DNA of 64,000 nt, from positions 1 through 64,000 of the forward strand of contig SVTH01000003.1 of assembly GCA_015063885.1 (NCBI GenBank), given 5' to 3'. The position numbers and the translations under genes are program-made. Below are positions 1 through 7,131 of this stretch, in pieces. This stretch comes from Oscillospiraceae bacterium. Lineage in GTDB: Bacteria; Bacillota; Clostridia; Oscillospirales; CAG-382. Below the pieces are notes generated by a model. It did not search any database. It was not told the origin of the DNA and saw only the letters and a program-made list of their open reading frames with translations. Position 1 is the first letter of the stretch. Every line of letters starts with the position of its first letter.

Positions 1-43
1 CGAGAGCTACGGCCAGCACATGAAGTTTGCGCAAGTTTTTCAT
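1..43 (-). CDS. 5' end of an exported protein (cut by window edge)
   Basis: Only the first 14 codons are inside the window (MKNLRKLHVLAVAL). The ATG at 43-41 follows a strong ribosome binding site, AAAAGGAGA, at 51-59 on the minus strand. A basic N-terminus followed by a hydrophobic run looks like the start of a signal peptide, so the product is probably exported. A minus-strand promoter at 152-180 lies upstream, leaving a leader of about 100 bases. Function cannot be judged from this fragment. Confidence 0.6.
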   Translation of the reverse strand, partial: MKNLRKLHVLAVAL

Positions 44-151
44 TCGCGTTTCTCCTTTTGAATTTTGTTTTTTTATTTTTTTCTTTTTTTCGTGTTTAAG
101 AGGCCCGCACTACGTGTGGGCGCAATGACAGAGCCTAAGTCTACATGTTGT

Positions 152-180
152 ATTATAACACTTTGATTTTCAGATTGCAA
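152..180 (-). promoter_or_regulatory. Sigma-A promoter for the left-edge gene
   Basis: On the minus strand, TTGCAA (175-180) is followed after 17 bases by TATAAT (152-157). It points at the ATG at 43. The roughly 100-base leader holds a small GC hairpin near 103-119 (CCCGCAC/GTGTGGG). Confidence 0.7.
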
Positions 181-298
181 TTGTCGTTTTTAACAATTTA
201 TACCGCAAATTTGCCAATTTTATAGTATATATCCAAACTTTTCCCTGCGCGCATGGGAAAATACCCTTTGTTCCCCCTTTTTTCGGGGGCGGGATCCC
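181..298. other. Divergent intergenic spacer
   Basis: Spacer between the divergent promoters at 152-180 and 299-327. It is AT-rich on the left. On the right it has a short GC palindrome (CCCCC, seven-base loop, GGGGG, about 274-290) just before the methyltransferase promoter. No coding potential is visible; the palindrome could be an operator, but nothing else supports that. Confidence 0.4.
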
Positions 299-327
299 TT
301 GCAAAAGACTCCGTTTTATGATAAAAT
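299..327 (+). promoter_or_regulatory. Sigma-A promoter for the methyltransferase
   Basis: TTGCAA (299-304), 17 bases, TAAAAT (322-327). The expected transcript start near 334 rules out the upstream TTG at 299 as a start codon and supports the ATG at 359. Confidence 0.75.
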
Positions 328-358
328 GTACAAAAAGAAGCGGGGAGGATTTGTTCAA

Positions 359-1063
359 ATGGACCACAGATTAGAGGAGATCCGCAGAGAAGAGGCGCGG
401 TCGCATACGGAATTGTACGAAAAAGAGGCGCTTTACACCGGGGAGAGCTGGCTGAAGAAGCCCGTTGCCACGGTGATGGGGCTACTTGGGCATTTTGACG
501 GGTACGAGCAGGTGAGGATCCTGGATCTGGGCTGCGGCGTGGGGCGGAACGCCATTGCCATCGCCCTGCAGCTTGGGAAAAAGTGCCAAGCGGACTGCGT
601 AGATCTGTTGGAGATAGCTATCGAAAAGCTTTCGGCAAACGCAAAAGCGTACGGCGTGGAGGACGGCATCCGCGGGGTGGTCTCCCCCATCGAAAGCTTT
701 CCTATCTATATAGAGGCGTACGACTTCATTTTTGCGGTATCCGCACTGGAGCATATCGACGGAACCGAAAGCTTGAAAAGCAAGCTTTTTGAGATGGAAA
801 AAGGGGTCAGAAAGGGCGGGCTGGTGTGTCTTATTATGAACAGCGGCGTGGAGGAGCGAAACAAAGCCACAAGAGAAGGGATCCCTGCCGGGTTTGAGGT
901 AAATCTCCCCACGGAGGAGCTGGCAGAGCTGTTACACGATACCTTCGCAGGTTGGGAGGTTCTGAAGGAAACGGTGGTGCCCCAGCGCTACGAGATCCCC
1001 AGAGGGGAGGTCACTTCCCTGCTTTCCACCAAGGTTTTGACCTTCGCGGCGAAAAAAGTTTGA
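359..1063 (+). CDS. Class I SAM-dependent methyltransferase
   Basis: A 234-residue protein with a single Rossmann-type SAM-binding domain. The glycine-rich motif I is ILDLGCGVGRNA near residues 56-67. It is followed by an acidic motif II (ADCVDLLEIAIEKL) and a motif IV region, DFIFAVSALEHID. This is the Methyltransf_11/25 type of fold, acting on a small molecule or protein; the substrate cannot be read from sequence. The ATG at 359 is chosen because GGGGAGG lies about 10 bases upstream and the promoter overlaps the longer reading frame. It is monocistronic or reads into the sigma gene 80 bases downstream; no terminator is visible between them. Confidence 0.8.
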   Translation: MDHRLEEIRREEARSHTELYEKEALYTGESWLKKPVATVMGLLGHFDGYEQVRILDLGCGVGRNAIAIALQLGKKCQADCVDLLEIAIEKLSANAKAYGVEDGIRGVVSPIESFPIYIEAYDFIFAVSALEHIDGTESLKSKLFEMEKGVRKGGLVCLIMNSGVEERNKATREGIPAGFEVNLPTEELAELLHDTFAGWEVLKETVVPQRYEIPRGEVTSLLSTKVLTFAAKKV

Positions 1064-1070
1064 TTTTTTT

Positions 1071-1101
1071 TGCAACCGACCGAGGATTTTGACGAGTATT
1101 A
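1071..1101 (+). promoter_or_regulatory. Possible ECF-type promoter of the sigma-serpin operon
   Basis: TGCAACC (1071-1077) followed after 15-16 bases by CGAGTATT resembles ECF promoters, which carry an AAC core at -35 and a CG-containing -10. No good sigma-A promoter is visible in this gap. Autoregulation by the following sigma gene is inference from this weak match. Confidence 0.3.
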
Positions 1102-1144
1102 TGGATGAAGGTACCTATCAAGAAACGGAAACGGAGGGAATACC

Positions 1145-1705
1145 ATGACGGACAAGGAGATCGTCGCCCTGTATCACGCACGGGACGAGGATGCGATCCT
1201 GCAGACCAAGACCAAATACGGGCGTTTTCTTTGGAAGATCGCTTACAATATATTAAATAACGATCTCGACAGCGAGGAAAGCGTCAGCGACACCTATCTT
1301 GCCGCCTGGAATTCCATGCCGCCCCACAAGCCCGAGGTGCTTTCTCCATACCTGGGGAAGCTGGTAAGGCGGATCTCCATTGATCTGTTTCGGAAAAAGA
1401 CCCGTGAAAAGCGGGGAGGATCGGAGTATGCTATGTCACTTTCGGAATGGGAAGACTGTCTTGCAGGGGGAGAAATGCCCGAGGAGACGATGGAGACCAA
1501 TTTGCTGGCGGAGGCCATCAACAAGTTTTTGCGTTCCCTGCCCAAGGATGCAAGAAATCTGTTCATCGGGCGGTATTATTACATGGACCCCTTGCGGGAG
1601 GTGGCGGCGTACTGCGGGATGAGTGAAAGCAAGGCCAAAAGCCTGCTGTTCCGCACCCGCAACAGCTTGAAGGACTATCTGGAAAAGGAGGGATTTTCCG
1701 TATGA
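1145..1705 (+). CDS. ECF-family RNA polymerase sigma factor
   Basis: A 186-residue group 4 (ECF) sigma factor. Region 2 spans about residues 24-85, with the DSEESVSDTYLAAW core and DLFRKKTR at its end. Region 4 spans about 130-182, with LPKDARNLFIGRYY and the helix-turn-helix REVAAYCGMSESKAKSLLFR. There is no extra C-terminal domain. GGAGGG sits upstream of the ATG. Its stop overlaps the next start by ATGA, so it is translationally coupled to the membrane protein that follows, the usual sigma/anti-sigma arrangement. The operon continues into two serpins, so they are its most likely regulated products. Confidence 0.92.
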   Translation: MTDKEIVALYHARDEDAILQTKTKYGRFLWKIAYNILNNDLDSEESVSDTYLAAWNSMPPHKPEVLSPYLGKLVRRISIDLFRKKTREKRGGSEYAMSLSEWEDCLAGGEMPEETMETNLLAEAINKFLRSLPKDARNLFIGRYYYMDPLREVAAYCGMSESKAKSLLFRTRNSLKDYLEKEGFSV

Positions 1706-2304
1706 ACGGCTGTAAAAGCAGCGAAAAAATCATGGACGCACTGGATCTGCTGGACACGGATCTGGCGGAAGAGGTTGCAAAGCTGCGGGAGAAGAAAAAG
1801 AAGCGTCCTATCCTTTGGCGGTACGGCGCTTTGGCTGCCTGCCTTGCCTTGGTGCTGTTTGGAGCGGTGAAGCTGTTCCCCTTATTGGAGGTACACACGA
1901 ACGAAGGCGCTACTCCGGATTGCTGGGAAAGCGCGGATCCCCCGGGAACTGCGCCGGAATTCTCTTTGGACGGTACGTTAGGCGGCAACGGTAACACGGG
2001 AACCGACGAGGGCACGGGAGAAACCGGCAAAAGCGAGGGAATAGCCGGTCCCTCGGACGAGCTTCCCGCCTTCCTGCTGCGAGTGGAGAGCCGGGCAAAC
2101 GATCTGCTCCTCTGCACCGTGGTGGACAACCACGGCTTTGCACAATTCCCCGAGGGAAGCACCGTGTTCTTGCTTTTTGACAAATGGGAGGGGAAGGCCG
2201 TCACGGAGACCGCCTTTGCCTCGGGAAGCCTTTGGAGTATTATGTTCGACGGCTATCAGGGAGAGCTTCTCTTTGCCGTGGACGGTTATGAAGTGGAGGA
2301 ATGA
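1702..2304 (+). CDS. Membrane-anchored anti-sigma-like protein
   Basis: A 200-residue bitopic protein. Residues 1-36 are charged and cytoplasmic (LDLLDTDLAEEVAKLREKKK). One membrane segment lies at about 37-60. It is followed by a Gly/Thr/Glu-rich extracellular linker (about 70-115) and a small outer domain. The N-terminal pattern followed by a Trp/Arg-flanked, Ala/Cys/Leu-rich helix is typical of proteins encoded next to clostridial ECF sigma factors. Position, coupling and topology indicate an anti-sigma factor with an outward sensor domain; binding to the sigma factor is inferred. It overlaps the sigma gene and the first serpin gene by four bases each. Confidence 0.7.
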   Translation: MNGCKSSEKIMDALDLLDTDLAEEVAKLREKKKKRPILWRYGALAACLALVLFGAVKLFPLLEVHTNEGATPDCWESADPPGTAPEFSLDGTLGGNGNTGTDEGTGETGKSEGIAGPSDELPAFLLRVESRANDLLLCTVVDNHGFAQFPEGSTVFLLFDKWEGKAVTETAFASGSLWSIMFDGYQGELLFAVDGYEVEE

Positions 2305-3572
2305 AAATGAAACGATTGATTTGCGGTTTGTTATTGCTGTGTCTGTTATTGGCAGGGTGTGCAGAGGAGGCGCTCCCCCAAAAAGAGGAGGATCACCGCA
2401 CCAAGGATACCCTGGGCTCTGTCTATCTCAGCGGTAACGTGAAGAAGGAAGCCCCCATCGTTACGGCGATCGTCCGTCCCTACCACGGGATGATGACGGA
2501 TCTTTCCGTCCGTCTGCTACAGGAAAGTTTATTGGCGGAGGAGGACAGGGAAAACCTGCTGATCTCTCCCCTTTCCGTGCTGTACGCCTTGGGAATGGTC
2601 TCCGATGGAGCAGACGACACGGAGTCGGTGAAGGCCTTCTGGGGGAATTTGGATCAGCTCCATATCAACGAATTCTTTTACGAATACGCAAACAGCCTTC
2701 CCAGAGGGGAGAAGGTGCAGGTGACCTTGGCCAACTCCGTTTGGTTCAAGGACGAGGAAAGCTTTACGGTAGACGAGAACTTCCTGCATACCATGGTGAA
2801 TTACTACGGCGCCGATATCTACAAGGCCCCCTTTGACGATCAGACCCGCAAGGACATCAACCGTTGGTCGGAGATCGCCACCAAGGGCATGGTGAAGGAC
2901 GTGGTGGACAGGATCCCCGAGGACTCCGTGATGTATTTGGTAAACGCCCTGGCCTTCGAGGGGGAGTGGGAGACGCCTTACACCAAGGATCAGCAGAGGG
3001 AAGGCGTCTTCACCGCGGCGGACGGAAGCCGTCAGACCTGCGATTTCCTGTACGGCTGTGAGGATACCTATCTGGAGGACGATCTGGCTGTGGGCTTTAC
3101 CAAGCCCTACGACTTCAGGGGCTACGGATATGAGTTCGTGGCGTTGGTACCCAAGGACGGGGTCACCGTGGAGGAATACGTGGCCTCCCTGACCGGGGAA
3201 TCCCTGCGGGAAACGTTAAACGGGAAAAGCGGGTATGCCGCCATCACCTCCATGCCCGTGTTCGAAACGGAATACGACGTGGATATGAAGGACGTTCTGA
3301 GATCCATCGGCTACCCTGTGGACGGCACCTTTAACGGAGTGGGGAGCTCCACCGAGGGGGATATCGTCATGACCCGTGTGCTTCACAAGACCTTTATCCG
3401 GGTAGACGCCAAGGGAACCAAGGCGGGCGCCGTTACCTCTGTGGAGATGGGAGCCGGAGGAATGCCCACGTTCGTGGAGGTAGATCTGGACAGACCCTTC
3501 GTGTATATGATCGTGGAGGAACAGCACAAGGTGCCCCTGTTTATCGGGGTGATGAAGGATCTTGAGGAATAA
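2301..3572 (+). CDS. Lipoprotein serpin 1 (serine protease inhibitor)
   Basis: A 423-residue serpin with a lipoprotein signal peptide ending in the lipobox LLAGC (Cys near residue 20), so it should be tethered to the outer face of the membrane. Serpin landmarks: the NSVWFKDEESF strand region, NALAFEGEWETPY, and a reactive-loop hinge at 371-380 (KGTKAGAVTS) with the small side chains needed for loop insertion, so it should be inhibitory. The C-terminal signature is DRPFVYMIVEE...PLFIGV. Counting from the hinge puts P1-P1' at about Gly386-Gly387, in the stretch MGAGGMP. The start overlaps the upstream gene by ATGA; ATG at 2307 is an alternative. About half its length is closely alike to serpin 2, so they arose by duplication. 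Confidence 0.93.
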   Translation: MKMKRLICGLLLLCLLLAGCAEEALPQKEEDHRTKDTLGSVYLSGNVKKEAPIVTAIVRPYHGMMTDLSVRLLQESLLAEEDRENLLISPLSVLYALGMVSDGADDTESVKAFWGNLDQLHINEFFYEYANSLPRGEKVQVTLANSVWFKDEESFTVDENFLHTMVNYYGADIYKAPFDDQTRKDINRWSEIATKGMVKDVVDRIPEDSVMYLVNALAFEGEWETPYTKDQQREGVFTAADGSRQTCDFLYGCEDTYLEDDLAVGFTKPYDFRGYGYEFVALVPKDGVTVEEYVASLTGESLRETLNGKSGYAAITSMPVFETEYDVDMKDVLRSIGYPVDGTFNGVGSSTEGDIVMTRVLHKTFIRVDAKGTKAGAVTSVEMGAGGMPTFVEVDLDRPFVYMIVEEQHKVPLFIGVMKDLEE

Positions 3573-3595
3573 GTTTGATCCAAATATTAAGACCG

Positions 3596-3610
3596 CCCGC
3601 GAAACGCGGG
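3596..3610 (+). repeat. Short GC hairpin between the two serpin genes
   Basis: CCCGCG, AAA loop, CGCGGG, with no T-run after it. It may stabilise or process the transcript between the serpin genes rather than end it. Confidence 0.5.
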
Positions 3611-3633
3611 CTACGAAAGGAATGGTCATAAAG

Positions 3634-4893
3634 ATGAAACGCATTTTGAGTTGCTTGTTACTTGTCTGCCTGCTGTTGGCGGGCTGTGCCGGGGAGCGGG
3701 GCGGAACCAACGTCACCTCCGAGGATATCGGGGCAAAGGATCTGCTTTCTCCCTTGAAAGCGGAGCAGGTTGAACTTACCCAAGTAGAGCGCCCTTACGA
3801 AGGACTGATGACGGTCTTGGGGGTGAAGCTGATGCAGGAGACGTTGGAGGCGGAGACGGAGACGAAAAACGTATTGATCTCTCCCCTTTCCATCCTGTAT
3901 GCCATGGCAATGGTGTCCAACGGGGCGGACGACAAGGACGCCGTCGAGGCCTATTGGGGAGATACCGATCCCCTGCATATCAACGAATTTATGCTGGAAT
4001 ATGCGGGCGCACTTCCTCAGGGGGAGGACTACAAGCTGCAGCTTGCAAACTCCGTGTGGTTCACGGAGGACGACCGCTTTGCGGCGAACGAAAACTTTTT
4101 GCAGACGGTGAAGAACTACTACGATGCGGACGTTTATCAAGCGCCTTTTAACGAAGAGACCTGCAAGGATATCAACGAATGGGTGGAATGGAAGACCGAC
4201 GGGATGATCAAGGATATCCTGGATAAGATCCCCGAGGATGCGGTGATGTATCTCATCAACGCCTTGGCTTTTGAGGCGGAGTGGCTTTCCACCTACGACG
4301 AGACCCAGGTGCGGAAGGGCACCTTCACCAAGGCGGACGGAACAGAGCAGAAGGTGGACTTTATGTACGACACCGTGGGCACTTACCTGGAGGACGAAAA
4401 GGCTACCGGCTTTGTGCGGTACTATAAGGGTATGAAGTACGCCTTCGCGGCTATGCTTCCGAAGGAAGGGATTACCCCCGAGGAATATATCGCCTCTCTG
4501 GACGGAGAAGCCTTGAACGCCATGCTGAAAAACCCGGTGAATACCTCCGTAATCACCTCCATCCCCGTATTCCAAGCGGAATACGACGTGGAAATGAAGG
4601 ACATTCTGGGGAAAGCCGGCTATCCCGCATACGGCACTTTCAACGGTGTGGGCACCTCCACCCGGGGAGATATCGTCATCGGGCGGATCCTCCACAAGAC
4701 CTTCATTCAGTTGGGTCCTCAGGGCACCAAGGCGGGTGCCGCCACGGTGGTGGAGATGTTGGACGAATGCGCTCCCTACGAGCCCGAAAAGCCCAAGGAA
4801 GTACACCTGGACAGACCTTTCGTGTATATGCTCATCGACTGTGAAAGAGGGCTCCCCTTCTTCATCGGTGTGACCCACGACGTGGAAAACTGA
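3634..4893 (+). CDS. Lipoprotein serpin 2 (serine protease inhibitor)
   Basis: A 419-residue paralogue of the preceding serpin, with its own lipobox (LLAGC). The ATG at 3634 is chosen because the signal peptide starts there and AAAGGAA precedes it. The conserved core is NSVWFTEDDRF, NALAFEAEW, hinge QGTKAGAATVVEM (363-375) and the C-terminal DRPFVYMLIDC...PFFIGV. The reactive loop past the hinge differs from serpin 1: it is longer, acidic and contains Cys and several Pro (LDECAPYEPEKPKE). Counting from the hinge gives P1-P1' near Glu378-Cys379. The two proteins therefore probably inhibit different proteases. A strong terminator follows 18 bases after the stop and closes the sigma-serpin operon. 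Confidence 0.93.
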   Translation: MKRILSCLLLVCLLLAGCAGERGGTNVTSEDIGAKDLLSPLKAEQVELTQVERPYEGLMTVLGVKLMQETLEAETETKNVLISPLSILYAMAMVSNGADDKDAVEAYWGDTDPLHINEFMLEYAGALPQGEDYKLQLANSVWFTEDDRFAANENFLQTVKNYYDADVYQAPFNEETCKDINEWVEWKTDGMIKDILDKIPEDAVMYLINALAFEAEWLSTYDETQVRKGTFTKADGTEQKVDFMYDTVGTYLEDEKATGFVRYYKGMKYAFAAMLPKEGITPEEYIASLDGEALNAMLKNPVNTSVITSIPVFQAEYDVEMKDILGKAGYPAYGTFNGVGTSTRGDIVIGRILHKTFIQLGPQGTKAGAATVVEMLDECAPYEPEKPKEVHLDRPFVYMLIDCERGLPFFIGVTHDVEN

Positions 4894-4911
4894 ATATGAA
4901 AAGAAGAACGG

Positions 4912-4947
4912 CCGTCTCTCCCCTTTGGGGAGGGGCGGTTGTTTTTT
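4912..4947 (+). terminator. Intrinsic terminator of the sigma-serpin operon
   Basis: A 12-base-pair stem (4912-4923 with 4927-4938, two G-U pairs), a TTT loop, then TTGTTTTTT. Confidence 0.9.
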
Positions 4948-4971
4948 GGCGGAAAAAGGGTGTATTTTCCC

Positions 4972-5000
4972 TTGACGAACAGGGAAAACTGTGGTAAACT
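4972..5000 (+). promoter_or_regulatory. Sigma-A promoter
   Basis: TTGACG (4972-4977), 17 bases, TAAACT (4995-5000). It fixes the start of the next gene downstream of about 5007. Confidence 0.85.
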
Positions 5001-5032
5001 GTCTATATTATATAGGAAAGGGAGGGATCCTC

Positions 5033-5812
5033 GTGAAAAAGCGCTTTTTCTTACTGCTTGTTTTGGCGGTATTGCTTGCCGCGTCTTTTTGCCCGCAGGC
5101 CGTGCTGGCGGCGGAGGTTTACGAGCTGCTCCCCCGCAGAGCCTTCTGGCGGGGCACCTCCCACGGCGGCTCCTACGTGATGGTGGAGGAGGACCTGGAC
5201 AGCTTCCTTTTCTACAGCAGCGGCAAGGAGGGAAAGCCCCATACCCAAGTTCTGTATGAAGCCCCCGTAACCGTCAAAGCCGAAGGGAATTCCCTGGTGT
5301 ATCACGTGAAGGTGCTCCGAGGGAGCTGCCGCATCGAGCTTCTGACGCAGGGCGCAGAGGGTGAGACCCTCACTCTCCCTTGGGAAAGCGACATGGCGGC
5401 GGGGACTCACAAGGGGGCGATCCCTTTGGAAGAGCTGACGAAAAACGATTCCCTCACCTTTTTGGGGATCCGTGTCCATACCATCGAGGGCGGTAAGGCA
5501 GAGATCCTTGCGTTGGACGTGATGGCAAGGGGAGAGGTTCCTCCCTACATCTTTGAAGAGGAGTCCTCGGAAGAGCCCTCCCTGCCGGAGGAAAGCAGCG
5601 AAGAGGAAGAAAGCGTTGCCCCGCCCTCCGAGGAGGAGACCTTTGACCCTGAGCGTTCCAGGGACGCCGTTTTCGTCTCCCGCGAGGAGGTGGAGTTCAC
5701 CCCCATGGAAAACGCCATCACCTTGGTGCTGATGACCACCGTTTCCCTGCTGGCGCTCTTCCTGACGGCCATGATCGGGATCAGCTTATACCGCAGGACC
5801 CGTTTGGATTAG
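5033..5812 (+). CDS. Membrane-anchored surface protein with Ser/Glu stalk
   Basis: A 259-residue exported protein with a GTG start at 5033 placed by GGGAGGG about 7 bases upstream; an in-frame GTG at 4991 lies inside the promoter. It has a signal peptide (about 1-26), a folded outer domain of about 145 residues that looks beta-rich, then a very acidic Ser/Glu/Pro stalk (about 175-215) and a C-terminal membrane helix with the basic end RRTRLD. I do not recognise the outer domain. It is followed 20 bases later by the promoter of another surface protein; no terminator is visible between them. Confidence 0.75.
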   Translation: MKKRFFLLLVLAVLLAASFCPQAVLAAEVYELLPRRAFWRGTSHGGSYVMVEEDLDSFLFYSSGKEGKPHTQVLYEAPVTVKAEGNSLVYHVKVLRGSCRIELLTQGAEGETLTLPWESDMAAGTHKGAIPLEELTKNDSLTFLGIRVHTIEGGKAEILALDVMARGEVPPYIFEEESSEEPSLPEESSEEEESVAPPSEEETFDPERSRDAVFVSREEVEFTPMENAITLVLMTTVSLLALFLTAMIGISLYRRTRLD

Positions 5813-5832
5813 GAAAATTGCTGATTTTTCTC

Positions 5833-5861
5833 TTGACAAACCCGGGAAAGCATGGTAAAAT
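5833..5861 (+). promoter_or_regulatory. Strong sigma-A promoter
   Basis: TTGACA (5833-5838), 17 bases, TAAAAT (5856-5861). Confidence 0.88.
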
Positions 5862-5892
5862 ATGTACAAATCATTTATGGAGGTTTTTCATT

Positions 5893-7035
5893 ATGAAGCG
5901 CATTTCTATCATCGCGCTGACGCTGATTTTGGCGATGGTTCTGGGAACCTTTGCAGTCAGCGCAGCTCCCACCAAAGAGTTCTCTCTGATCCCCGGCGCA
6001 GACGCTACCTGGACCGATATCCCCAACGGCGGCGTTTCCGTTACCACCGAGCATAAGGAAGACGGCACCGTTGTCTTTGCAGGCTCCGTTTCCGGCACCT
6101 GGCCCTGCATCGAGCATTGGTATGCTGAGCCCATCGTTGCCAACGTTGAGACCGATTCTCTGGTCATCGACATGAACGTTGCAAGCGGCAACACCAACAT
6201 CAACCTGTTCTTCCAGGATAATTCCGGCAACACCTACGGTTACACCCTCTGCAACTCCATGTTTGCAGACCGTAACTACGACAGCGGCAGCGGCGACCTG
6301 ATGGCTGACGATTACGTTGTTACCATCTCCCTGAAGGATTTCGTAGCTACCACCAAGCTGTTGGACGGTTCCGCATTCCCCGCAGGCGCCATCGTTGACG
6401 GCACTCTGAAGTTCTGCGGCATCCAGGTTTACTCCGTTAACGGTGCGGTGATCACCGTGAAGAAGCTGGCTGTTGCCTGCGTGGTTGACCGCCCTGCAGT
6501 TGAGCACGTTGACGGCTGTGAGCTGCCCGTTACCGGCACCGACGTTGCCGCAAACAATGCAGACGGCCAGGTGATCTACTACGCCGCAGGCGATGAGGAC
6601 CGTGTTCTTACCGCTGACGAGTTCAACTTCCGTTATTCCTATATCTTGGTCGTTGACAAGGATGGCAAGATCGTTGAGGTTGGTAACAACCTGCTCACCA
6701 ACGCCCAGGATACCGGCAACACCTTCCAGAACGAATTCACCGTTCCCGCAGGCGGCTTCGCTATCTCCTTCTTCTACAACGGCGATAACACCGCCAACCA
6801 GGCGCTGTTCGACGTATACGCTTCCATCACCGGTCAGAACGTTGATTCCATCTTTGCGATCTACAACGAGACTGTTGCTGTAAACGGCGGCAATTACGTT
6901 GTGACCTGTGACGGCGAAAACCTGAAGGTTTCCGTCGGCAACCCCGGCGATGCAGGCGTTTTGGTCTTCGCAGTGCTGGCAATGGTTGCTCTGGCTGGTC
7001 TGGCCGTTGTGACCAAGACCCGCAAGGAGTTCTGA
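5893..7035 (+). CDS. Abundant-type secreted, C-terminally anchored surface protein
   Basis: A 380-residue protein with a signal peptide (about 1-24, cleavage near VSA-AP), two beta-rich outer segments, and a C-terminal Gly/Ala/Val membrane helix after GNPGDAG, ending in KTRKEF. That tail is a recurring anchor type in clostridial surface proteins; there is no LPXTG sortase motif. The ATG at 5893 follows GGAGG with good spacing. Codon choice is unlike the neighbours: GTT dominates for Val, with many AAC and GGC codons, a pattern usual in highly expressed genes. With the near-consensus promoter and a clean terminator this suggests an abundant envelope protein. No enzymatic motif is seen. Confidence 0.8.
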   Translation: MKRISIIALTLILAMVLGTFAVSAAPTKEFSLIPGADATWTDIPNGGVSVTTEHKEDGTVVFAGSVSGTWPCIEHWYAEPIVANVETDSLVIDMNVASGNTNINLFFQDNSGNTYGYTLCNSMFADRNYDSGSGDLMADDYVVTISLKDFVATTKLLDGSAFPAGAIVDGTLKFCGIQVYSVNGAVITVKKLAVACVVDRPAVEHVDGCELPVTGTDVAANNADGQVIYYAAGDEDRVLTADEFNFRYSYILVVDKDGKIVEVGNNLLTNAQDTGNTFQNEFTVPAGGFAISFFYNGDNTANQALFDVYASITGQNVDSIFAIYNETVAVNGGNYVVTCDGENLKVSVGNPGDAGVLVFAVLAMVALAGLAVVTKTRKEF

Positions 7036-7052
7036 GTTCCCTCTATACAAGC

Positions 7053-7083
7053 AAGAGCCGCAGAAATGCGGCTCTTTTCGTTT
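7053..7083 (+). terminator. Intrinsic terminator
   Basis: Stem AAGAGCCGCA/TGCGGCTCTT (7053-7062, 7067-7076), GAAA loop, then TTCGTTT. The T-run merges with the -35 of the next promoter. Confidence 0.9.
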
Positions 7084-7110
7084 GACAAAACGCCTTTTCA
7101 GTGGTATACT
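7082..7110 (+). promoter_or_regulatory. Sigma-A promoter
   Basis: TTGACA (7082-7087), 17 bases, TATACT (7105-7110). It overlaps the tail of the previous terminator. Confidence 0.88.
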
Positions 7111-7131
7111 GAAAAAAACAGGAGGTGCAAT

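Noticed and set aside
4991..5032. Longer N-terminus for the surface protein at 5033
   Set aside because: The GTG at 4991 overlaps the -10 region of the promoter, and the signal peptide begins at 5033 behind a good ribosome site.
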